A stretch of DNA of 64,000 nt from NCBI RefSeq assembly GCF_040957575.1, contig NZ_CP162602.1, positions 248,001 through 312,000 of the forward strand, written 5' to 3'. The notes below the pieces were generated by a model. It did no database searches. It worked only from the letters and a program-made list of their open reading frames with translations, and was not told the origin of the DNA. Below, in pieces: positions 18,818 to 29,419 of the stretch. The stretch is from Vibrio sp. HB236076 (GTDB lineage Bacteria; Pseudomonadota; Gammaproteobacteria; Enterobacterales; Vibrionaceae). The translations under genes and the position numbers were made by a program. Each line of letters begins with the position of its first letter. Position 1 is the first letter of the stretch.

Positions 18818-18956
18818 ATGAATAAAAGTCATAAAAAATCGCCAAAAAAAAGAAAGTGAACCACTTAATGGTGAGATTAAAAATACAAAATCAACACGAA
18901 GAAAAATAGAAGATATTCTTGATAAACGCCATTTTGATAATTTATTTGATCTGTAA
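18818..18956 (+). pseudogene. Small basic protein gene frameshifted in an A8 tract (PA3496-like?)
   Basis: ATG 18818 follows a strong GGGGAG ribosome-binding site at 18807-18812, but the frame stops after 13 codons (TGA 18857). The break falls right behind a run of eight A residues at 18844-18851. Removing one A gives a continuous 45-residue protein ending STRRKIEDILDKRHFDNLFDL, a basic N-terminus with an RRKIED-type C-terminal helix. The RRKIED-type helix recalls short PA3496-type proteins, but I am unsure of this. It may be a true frameshift, a sequencing error in the homopolymer, or a gene rescued by polymerase slippage on the A-run. Confidence 0.6.
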
Positions 18957-19162
18957 ACACATAATTAAACTCGCTAGGTACTAAATCAGCACCAGGAAGT
19001 ACCTCAATAGCTCCAAGTGGCAGGAGCTATATTGAGTATAATGATAATTAACGCTTTCCCCATCAGTATAAGTAACCGGAACAGATTTGAGAGATGAAGA
19101 TAAAGAGATAAAATCGTTCGCTCTTTCTACTGACTCCCTCAGTTTCAGTCCAACATATCGGT

Positions 19163-19630
19163 TCATTCAAGTTCATCAAGCGATTTGGTCATAAAGCAAC
19201 TGCATGGATCGGCTTTATAATCGGCAAAAGGCTCGCAGTAGTGAAAGCCAAATTTTGTATACAGATTTCTCGCGGGCTTGAAAAACGCTTGCGTTCCTGT
19301 TTCTAAACTGGCTTTTCGGTATCCCTGCGCTTTGGCTGTGGTTAGAACGTGAGTCAACAGCTCACTGGCGACCCCAGACTTTCTCGCCTTGTTTGAGGTT
19401 CTCATCGATTTTAGTTCTATGTGCTCTGGAGTGAGCGTTTTCATGGCTAAGCAGCCTTGCAATTCATCACCCAACCAACTGCTAAAAAACGTAATTTGTG
19501 GGGATTTTAAGGCATTGACATCCAAAGCATGCACATTCTCAGGTGGTGAATTGGCGTACATATCAGCCAAGTGTTGTTCGAGTAACTCGATAACTTGTCC
19601 GCCAGAGAGATCGTCTATTTTGATGTCCAT
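19163..19630 (-). CDS. GNAT family N-acetyltransferase
   Basis: A 155-residue GNAT enzyme. The acetyl-CoA loop is recognisable as SNKARKSGVASELLTHVL (R/Q-x-x-G-x-A form), followed by the YRKASLETGTQAFFKPARNLYTKFGF strand-helix typical of motifs A-B. It transfers an acetyl group from CoA to an amine; the substrate is unknown. It is a single gene within the accessory patch before the rRNA operon. Confidence 0.85.
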   Translation of the reverse strand: MDIKIDDLSGGQVIELLEQHLADMYANSPPENVHALDVNALKSPQITFFSSWLGDELQGCLAMKTLTPEHIELKSMRTSNKARKSGVASELLTHVLTTAKAQGYRKASLETGTQAFFKPARNLYTKFGFHYCEPFADYKADPCSCFMTKSLDELE

Positions 19631-19791
19631 ATGTTGAGTTTCCTGCGTTGTATTGGCGTTGATGTGGTTTGGGTCAGCGCGGGTTACACAACGTTAATCA
19701 ATCGACCAAGTTTTGCTCATACTGCTGTTGAATACTTGGGTAACAGAGTCATAGTGTGACGTCGCATAGCAATGCCTAGGTGAACATAAGG

Positions 19792-19953
19792 TCACGGCTG
19801 GGTATCTTCAGATTTAGAAAGTGAAAAGCTGCCATCGTCGTTTTGAGTCCAAATAACAATGTCACCAGTACTCCAACCTAGTTCCTCTAAATATTGTTGC
19901 GGGATTTCAAGGTAATGCTCACCTTCATCAGTGACCTTAATTGGGACTATCAT
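19792..19953 (-). CDS. AbrB/MazE-like small DNA-binding protein
   Basis: A 53-residue protein starting MIVPIKVTDEGEHYLEIP. ATG 19953 has GAGG 8 bases upstream; a longer frame to 19995 has none. The swapped-hairpin pattern IPQQYLEELGWSTGDIVIWTQ resembles AbrB/SpoVT and MazE antitoxin DNA-binding domains. No toxin gene is adjacent on either side, so it looks like a solitary antitoxin or regulator. Family assignment is by pattern only. Confidence 0.6.
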   Translation of the reverse strand: MIVPIKVTDEGEHYLEIPQQYLEELGWSTGDIVIWTQNDDGSFSLSKSEDTQP

Positions 19954-20218
19954 CTGTTTAACCTCATTGAAAAACAATAAATTAGCATTTCCCAATATAG
20001 TTGTATTATGAATATCTAGTCAAACAAACATTTTATAGAATGGGTAAAATGATGCAGTAACAACATTACAAGAAAAGGCTAAAAACAGCACAAAGCTTAT
20101 TATTTGAACTTTACCAATGTATTGCTAATATTAGATTCATTGAACGATATTAGGTATGAGTACACTGATTAACACGTTGTGAACATGGATTTGATATCTA
20201 AAGAAAAGGAGCCACGTA

Positions 20219-20377
20219 ATGATTAACTTAACTAATACTCGTCAAAACAGCGATAGAAACGAGCTCAAACAAGACATCTTCGAGCTAAGACAATCCATCA
20301 AAAAATTCAGGCTTTTGACTCTGTGTTTTTTTGCCCCTTTGGCCGCTATTTCAATCGTTTACCTCTTGTTTTATTAA
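20219..20377 (+). CDS. Small single-pass membrane protein, 52 residues
   Basis: ATG 20219 has an excellent AAGGAG at 20206-20211, 7 bases upstream. The 52-residue product starts MINLTNTRQNSDRNELKQ, a polar helix rich in charges, and ends in one hydrophobic segment (LLTLCFFAPLAAISIVYLLF). A C-tail-anchored or single-pass inner-membrane topology is likely. I recognise no family. The strong start site argues that it is translated. Confidence 0.6.
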   Translation: MINLTNTRQNSDRNELKQDIFELRQSIKKFRLLTLCFFAPLAAISIVYLLFY

Positions 20378-20421
20378 CGAGTACAGGTGGGGCAATTTTA
20401 AATGGGCATTAGTGGGTCATT

Positions 20422-20705
20422 TTGACATCTGTGCTGACACCCTTTCTTAACAAAGATGCCATGCAGCAACACATCGCCCAAATATCCGCTATCACTGAGC
20501 CAGGACGACATGCTGTTGTCATTATGGATGGGGCTGGTTGGCACACGAACGATATCGCAAAACCCTTCCCAAATATCAGTTTTGTTAAGCTTCCGCCTTA
20601 CTCACCAGAGCTCAATTCACTCGAGCAAGTCTGGAGTGGATGAGACAACATCATTTAGCGAATGTCGCTTTCGACAATTATCATGACATTGTCGTAACCA
20701 AGTGA
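20422..20705 (+). pseudogene. IS630-family transposase, 3' remnant
   Basis: The frame encodes the end of an IS630 DDE transposase: VVIMDGAGWHTNDIAK (catalytic Asp), then FVKLPPYSPELNSLEQVW with the final catalytic Glu. It stops at 20641, but a second frame continues directly with WMRQHHLANVAFDNYHDIVV to the stop at 20705. One lost base between 20637 and 20640 explains the break. The first two thirds of the transposase and both terminal repeats are missing, so the element is dead. Confidence 0.85.
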
Positions 20706-20784
20706 AAAGCGGTAATACTCTCAAGGTGCTTGCCATAACCAGTGTCGGACCCTGCCTATGCTGCTGTTTTACTAACCCTATGCA

Positions 20785-20806
20785 TTCCCACGCAGGAGCA
20801 TGGGAA
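20785..20806. repeat. Short palindromic intergenic repeat
   Basis: TTCCCACGC at 20785-20793 pairs with GCATGGGAA at 20798-20806 (8 of 9) around AGGA. The surrounding words (CATTCCCACGCAGGAGCATGGGAACGAG) resemble a REP-like hairpin that I have seen scattered in many proteobacterial genomes. Copy number here cannot be judged from one window. The rest of 20706-20965 shows only loose ACAGT-rich repeats. Confidence 0.5.
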
Positions 20807-20967
20807 CGAGATCAACGGAGAAAGTATAAAACAGTCTATAACAGTGTGAGATAGTGGAATACAGTCTCAGCACATGACCTGTGTTTCACTGTGTTAAGCG
20901 CAGCGGACTGTGTCAAACTGTTATTTACTGTCTTGAAAAAGCGATCTTATTCTACAAACACAAAAAA

Positions 20968-20991
20968 AGCCTGACTCATCTGAGTCAGGCT
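20968..20991 (-). terminator. Rho-independent terminator of the rRNA/tRNA-Ser transcript
   Basis: AGCCTGACTCA at 20968-20978 pairs with TGAGTCAGGCT at 20981-20991. Read on the minus strand it ends in seven T residues, 10 bases past the tRNA-Ser 3' end; a T5 run on the plus strand makes it potentially bidirectional. Confidence 0.88.
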
Positions 20992-21001
20992 TTTTGAATA
21001 G

Positions 21002-21092
21002 TGGCGGAGAGATAGGGATTTGAACCCTAGAACCGCTATTAACGGTTGCCGGTTTTCAAGACCGGTGCTTTCGACCACTCAGCCATCTCTCC
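21002..21092 (-). tRNA. tRNA-Ser (anticodon UGA)
   Basis: A 91-base class II tRNA with the long variable arm of serine tRNAs. The acceptor stem GGAGAGA pairs with its complement, the anticodon loop reads CUUGAAA, T-loop GTTCAAATC is present, and CCA is encoded at 21004-21002. It lies 126 bases past the 5S gene on the same strand, before a single terminator, so it is probably the distal gene of the rRNA operon. Confidence 0.95.
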
Positions 21093-21217
21093 ACAAATTG
21101 TTCACAATATAAAGTCTTACCTTACGCGCTTTAGCTTGTGTTTGTTTTCGATTTAGTAAAATAAGAAGACAATTTTTGCCTTTAGATTTTTTCTAAAAAT
21201 CTGAAAACGAAATAAAA

Positions 21218-21335
21218 GCCTGGCGATGTCCTACTCTCACATGGGGAAGCCCCACACTACCATCGGCGCAATTTTGTTTCACTTCTGAGTTCGGCATGGA
21301 GTCAGGTGGGTCCAAAATGCTATGGTCGCCAAGCA
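21218..21335 (-). rRNA. rrf: 5S ribosomal RNA
   Basis: On the minus strand the sequence starts TGCTTGGCGACCATAGC and ends GAGTAGGACATCGCCAGGC, the paired ends of helix I of gammaproteobacterial 5S rRNA. Length is about 118. Ends are accurate to a base or two. Confidence 0.95.
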
Positions 21336-21448
21336 AAATATGGCGTTATCTTGCCGTCAGGCAAGATAACTAAATCTGGAAAGCTGTTTTGTGCTCTCGA
21401 CACAATCAAGTTTCTTATCGAGTCCGATAAAAACCCTTTAGGTGTTGT

Positions 21449-24339
<2,891 letters not shown>

Positions 24340-24556
24340 ATACAACCCAAAAGAGTCTTTTGAGTTGATGAATCAACTAATTAAGGTGTGTTCGTGTTTT
24401 TATACATGTCACGAACTCGATATTGCCGGACTCAATTTTGAAAACATATCGCTATGCTTTCCCAAGAACACTTGATTGTGTGTTGGTTATCTCTTTAAAG
24501 AGATAATTGAGAACTTTTACAAACAATCTCTATTGAGATTGTTTTGTCAGCTTTCC

Positions 24557-24571
24557 AAATTGTTAAAGAGC
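24557..24571 (-). promoter_or_regulatory. boxA antitermination site before 23S
   Basis: Minus strand GCTCTTTAACAATTT, the Nus-dependent boxA of rRNA operons. It lies in the tRNA-Val to 23S spacer (24340-24680), which otherwise shows only the processing-stem region near 24480-24540. Confidence 0.8.
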
Positions 24572-24680
24572 AATGTTTTCTTTACAAAAACACTTTTTAA
24601 AGACTTTCAGGCGGTAAAAATCCAAACCAGCAACAAAAGTTTGTGTGGTTTGGATATCCGTGCCAAAAATATTTAAAGAG

Positions 24681-24756
24681 TGGTGGGCGATACCGGGCTC
24701 GAACCAGTGACCCCCTGCTTGTAAGGCAGGTGCTCTCCCAACTGAGCTAATCGCCC
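24681..24756 (-). tRNA. tRNA-Val (anticodon UAC)
   Basis: A 76-base cloverleaf starting GGGCGATTAGCTCAGTTGGG, anticodon loop CTTACAA, T-arm GGTTCGAGCC, encoded CCA. It is the third spacer tRNA of the operon. Confidence 0.96.
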
Positions 24757-24807
24757 ATATTGATTCTGCTTTAAGTCAGAACAATAGGTGTTTCCTGTGA
24801 AAGGAAA

Positions 24808-24883
24808 TGGTGGGTCGTGCAGGATTCGAACCTGCGACCAATTGATTAAAAGTCAACTGCTCTACCAACTGAGCTAACGACCC
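24808..24883 (-). tRNA. tRNA-Lys (anticodon UUU)
   Basis: A 76-base cloverleaf starting GGGTCGTTAGCTCAGTTGGT, anticodon loop CTTTTAA, T-arm GGTTCGAATCC, encoded CCA. It is the second spacer tRNA. Confidence 0.96.
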
Positions 24884-24924
24884 AACTTTTCTTGTTTACC
24901 GCCTTGTGGCCATAAACAGTAAAG

Positions 24925-25000
24925 TGGTATCCCGTAGGGGAGTCGAACCCCTGTTACCGCCGTGAAAGGGCGGTGTCCTAGGCCTCTAGACGAACGGGAC
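24925..25000 (-). tRNA. tRNA-Glu (anticodon UUC)
   Basis: A 76-base cloverleaf starting GTCCCGTTCGTCTAGAGGCC, anticodon loop CTTTCAC, T-arm GGTTCGACTCC, encoded CCA. It is the first spacer tRNA behind 16S. Confidence 0.96.
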
Positions 25001-25089
25001 ACTATGCGAAACATATGGGAATGCTTCTTTGAACTCTTTTCTAAACGCTACCAATCTGTGTGAGCACACATCAAAGACAATCTTTCGTA

Positions 25090-26640
<1,551 letters not shown>

Positions 26641-26831
26641 AAAGTTTTTGTGCTCTTTCGAGCGGCTCAATGAATACTGATTACATTCTTTATTCGTTGC
26701 CGAATAAGGACTGTGAATTGACTGTGCCAAGTCTTTCGACTCGTTTGGTCACTCAGTTCATTGAAACCAATGTAATTCCTAAGAATCTATTGATTATCAT
26801 CAACGAGTGCCCACACAGATTGATAGTGTTT

Positions 26832-26846
26832 AAATTGTTAAAGAGC
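26832..26846 (-). promoter_or_regulatory. boxA antitermination site in the rRNA leader
   Basis: Minus strand GCTCTTTAACAATTT, identical to the spacer boxA, about 40 bases past the P1 start region. It recruits the Nus complex so that the long untranslated operon escapes Rho. Confidence 0.8.
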
Positions 26847-26882
26847 TTTGCTTCAAGGCTGTTTGCCTGTCAACGGAGGCGA

Positions 26883-26910
26883 ATTATAGAGAACTCAGTT
26901 TGGAGTGCAA
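26883..26910 (-). promoter_or_regulatory. rRNA operon P1-type promoter
   Basis: On the minus strand TTGCAC (26910-26905) and TATAAT (26888-26883) are 16 bases apart. The AT-rich run just upstream (about 26912-26945, with long A/T tracts) looks like an UP element, and the region after the -10 is GC-rich (TCGCCTCCG), as in stringently controlled rRNA promoters. The rest of the 400-bp gap to 27045 holds the plus-strand promoter of the next gene. Confidence 0.8.
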
Positions 26911-27044
26911 GTGTTTTTTTAATAAAAGATTTCGTTTGAACGAAATTTATACAACCCTAGCTTTTTTAGCCGTATTTAGCGCTAGGCAGAGCCCTATCCG
27001 GTATTTATACTTTGTGCTATCACTTATAAGAGACACACAATACT

Positions 27045-27641
27045 ATGCGAACTTTTGTTTTACGCGCGCGCTCTGCCCCAACCAACAGTCAAATGCTGCT
27101 CGACGGGGTTGGTAACGAAATCCATTCTGAAATTATTGCTCATACCTTGATGAACGCGATGTTTGTTGCTCAATCTCATCGCCAAGACGTCATCGTACAC
27201 GTGGTATTAGAAAGCACGAAAGACTTTTCTCGTACCGTGACTTTTGACATCAATACCATGTCCAATATCAACGGTTTTCACGAAAACGCTTTATTAACGA
27301 AAGTCGCTAAAGCGCTCGATGCTTCTCAAGGCATGACCAAGGAGCAATCTAGAACCGTAGAGCCAGGGCTAAGCGTTAGAACCATCAGCTTTGAACATCT
27401 CATTCAAGAACTCGCGCAAAGTCACCAGCTGTATATGATGGATAAAAAGGGCGATGCGATCAGTGATGTAGAGATTGCGGACAACCCATGCTTCCTGTTA
27501 ACCGATCACATTCCAATGCCGAAAAAAAGCTTTAATACCTTAAAAAGGCTCGGTACTGAAAAAATCAGCTTGGGCTCGACTATGCTGTTTGCTTCGCAAT
27601 GTGTGGTGCTAATCCATCATGAGCTCGACAAATACCAATAA
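27045..27641 (+). CDS. TrmY-like SPOUT methyltransferase (putative pseudouridine methyltransferase)
   Basis: A 198-residue protein similar to TrmY, the archaeal enzyme that methylates N1 of pseudouridine 54 in tRNA. Recognisable parts are the N-terminus [23 protein letters not shown] and the SPOUT knot end ([34 protein letters not shown]), which binds S-adenosylmethionine. Bacterial homologues occur in vibrios, but bacterial tRNAs normally carry 5-methyluridine at 54, so the target is uncertain. It overlaps the next gene's earliest start by 23 bases. Confidence 0.82.
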   Translation: MRTFVLRARSAPTNSQMLLDGVGNEIHSEIIAHTLMNAMFVAQSHRQDVIVHVVLESTKDFSRTVTFDINTMSNINGFHENALLTKVAKALDASQGMTKEQSRTVEPGLSVRTISFEHLIQELAQSHQLYMMDKKGDAISDVEIADNPCFLLTDHIPMPKKSFNTLKRLGTEKISLGSTMLFASQCVVLIHHELDKYQ

Positions 27642-28059
27642 CCAATCCAACACAGGGCAAAAAATGAAAATACACTTTAACAGTGAAGACGCCGCCCAAG
27701 TTTGTGTCGGTGCTTTCGCTCTAGCCGTCCCCATCTCTTTTTCAGAAGAAGCGTGGCACTTAGGAGAAACTCTGCCTGTGCTCAATATGGGTTTACTGTT
27801 ATTGCTTGCCCTGTCTTTTCTTGCTGTCTTTGCCTATCAAAGTGTCTTTCAGGCCAATATTCGTGGTCGCATTATCGTATTTGTACTACGAATTTTGCTG
27901 GCGTATTTCATCACTTGTCTTGTGGTTGCTTGCGTTCTATTTGCATTGGATAAGCTGCCCTTACTCGATGACCCATGGGTTGCACTTAAACGCATGATTG
28001 TCGTGTCAATGCCTGCCTCGATGGGCGCCATCGTCGTCGATAGCTTTGACAAAGAGTAA
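27619..28059 (+). CDS. DUF2391-type integral membrane protein
   Basis: A 146-residue protein with about four hydrophobic segments ([39 protein letters not shown]; a third and a fourth near 85-140). The PISFSEEAW motif fits the DUF2391 (TIGR02587) putative membrane family; no function is known. ATG 27619 overlaps the methyltransferase gene by 23 bases; an ATG at 27664 with AGGG upstream is an alternative that keeps all the membrane segments. The overlap suggests cotranscription. Confidence 0.7.
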   Translation: MSSTNTNNQSNTGQKMKIHFNSEDAAQVCVGAFALAVPISFSEEAWHLGETLPVLNMGLLLLLALSFLAVFAYQSVFQANIRGRIIVFVLRILLAYFITCLVVACVLFALDKLPLLDDPWVALKRMIVVSMPASMGAIVVDSFDKE

Positions 28060-28088
28060 TCATCACCGCGCCTGTAAAAAGAAAAACA

Positions 28089-29168
28089 TTAGGGTAACAG
28101 GCGTTTTATGTGCTCTAAAGCGTTCATAATTTCAACTTTGTCGTACTGGGTTTGAGAACGCTGAGCACAACTTTGCCTAACTTCTAAACTCACGGGTAAC
28201 ACTTTGCTTACCGGTAACATGTCACCTGACATTCCTTGCTCTTGTGCTTGGGTGTTAATGGCCAATTTTACCGCTTGTCGGCCTAATTGACGAAAATCTT
28301 GCTTAACGGTGGTTAAAGGCGGAGAAAAAAACTGACTGTCTTGAATGCCATCAAAACCAACCACAGACACCATTTGAGGTACCTTAATTCCAAACTCAGA
28401 CAAGGCACACAGTACCCCTAATGCCATCTGATCATTGCCGACCAAGACAGCGTCAAATGATTCCCCCTTGAGCAGCGCCGTTTTAATGGCATGGTAACCA
28501 CTCTGCGCTTGCCAATCCCCTTCATAACAGGCCACCAGCGTAAGTCCGTGCGTATGAATTTGTGTTTGCCACTCATTGAGTCGAATCCTGGCTGCTGTCG
28601 AGGCTTTCGGCCCAGAAATACACAAAAAGGCTTTGTGATCTTGAGCAATTAAATGTGATATCGCTAACTGCGCCCCCGCTTTGTGATCGCAATTGACTTG
28701 ATTAACCGCCGCCTCCTCTGGGACATCAATAAAAACGAATGTGAGCTGAGCAAATTGTTCAACCAAACTTTCCGCGATTTCTCGTGAAGAAGGCGCATTC
28801 ACGATCACTAGCTCCACTTGTTGTGCAATAAGCTCACGGACCGCAGAGCGATATTCGTCAATCGAATTGTCACTCAGCACCGCTAGCGCCGTGGCATAAT
28901 CCATATCATGCGCTTGATGGCGAATCCCATTGGTGATCAAGGCCACCCCGTGTAACGAGATATCTAAAGAAACAATACCAATAATGCGAGATTGCGCTCG
29001 GCTTAGCATTTGTGCGCCTTTATTAGGCACGTAACCCAACTGTTTAATCGCCGCATTCACCCGCTGCCGAGTCTCTTCAGCCACATTGTCGGCACCATTG
29101 GTTACTCGTGACACCGTCTGCGTCGACACCCCCGCGAGCTTTGCCACCTCTTTAAACGTTACTGCCAC
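28089..29168 (-). CDS. LacI/GalR-family repressor of the galactoside regulon
   Basis: A 359-residue protein. The LacI helix-turn-helix and hinge are clear (TFKEVAKLAGVSTQTVSRVTNG; YVPNKGAQMLSRAQSRIIGIV), followed by a sugar-binding periplasmic-type domain with VGNDQMALGVL and VVGFDGIQDSQFFSPPLTTV. A C-terminal tail of about 30 residues extends past the usual family end. It is divergent from alpha-galactosidase, symporter and gal genes. Two identical 14-bp operators flank the shared promoter region, so I infer repression of that operon, relieved by a galactoside or galactose. Confidence 0.88.
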   Translation of the reverse strand: MAVTFKEVAKLAGVSTQTVSRVTNGADNVAEETRQRVNAAIKQLGYVPNKGAQMLSRAQSRIIGIVSLDISLHGVALITNGIRHQAHDMDYATALAVLSDNSIDEYRSAVRELIAQQVELVIVNAPSSREIAESLVEQFAQLTFVFIDVPEEAAVNQVNCDHKAGAQLAISHLIAQDHKAFLCISGPKASTAARIRLNEWQTQIHTHGLTLVACYEGDWQAQSGYHAIKTALLKGESFDAVLVGNDQMALGVLCALSEFGIKVPQMVSVVGFDGIQDSQFFSPPLTTVKQDFRQLGRQAVKLAINTQAQEQGMSGDMLPVSKVLPVSLEVRQSCAQRSQTQYDKVEIMNALEHIKRLLP

Positions 29169-29276
29169 ACTGACTCCCTCTTTTCCTTTGAGTTTTCACT
29201 CACCCTTCTACCTCGCTTTACTTTAACAAATCCCCTTTGTACCTCCTGTGAACAATGTCATAAAAACACCAATTTA

Positions 29277-29290
29277 TGTTTTCGAGAACA
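29277..29290. promoter_or_regulatory. LacI-type operator, upstream copy
   Basis: TGTTTTCGAGAACA, a near-perfect palindrome centred on CG, of the kind bound by LacI/GalR proteins. An identical copy lies 120 bp downstream. Confidence 0.75.
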
Positions 29291-29322
29291 ATTGATCTGG
29301 CCGACATAAAACTCAGGATTAA

Positions 29323-29338
29323 TGAGATTAAAATCACA
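29323..29338. promoter_or_regulatory. Candidate CRP site
   Basis: TGAGA-TTAAAA-TCACA matches the TGTGA-N6-TCACA pattern at 9 of 10 positions. It lies between the two operators, with an overlapping or adjacent TATAAT at 29340. Catabolite activation of the galactoside genes would be expected. Confidence 0.55.
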
Positions 29339-29396
29339 CTATAATTAATTTTTAATCACAAAATAAATCAACACGATCCATGATTCAGCCAAATTT

Positions 29397-29410
29397 TGTT
29401 TTCGAGAACA
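29397..29410. promoter_or_regulatory. LacI-type operator, downstream copy
   Basis: TGTTTTCGAGAACA, identical to the copy at 29277. It ends 9 bases before the alpha-galactosidase start and abuts its GAGAG ribosome-binding site, so a bound repressor would block transcription initiation or early elongation. Confidence 0.75.
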
Positions 29411-29419
29411 GAGAGCCAA

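Noticed and set aside
18981..19166. 61-codon frame overlapping the end of the GNAT gene by an ATGA
   Set aside because: The overlap looks tempting, but the product shows no conserved pattern and no site of its own.
19792..19953. Toxin-antitoxin pair built on the AbrB-like protein
   Set aside because: No toxin-like gene lies next to it on either side.
20818..20933. ACAGT-rich stretch as a CRISPR or iteron array
   Set aside because: The repeats are short, irregularly spaced and not identical.
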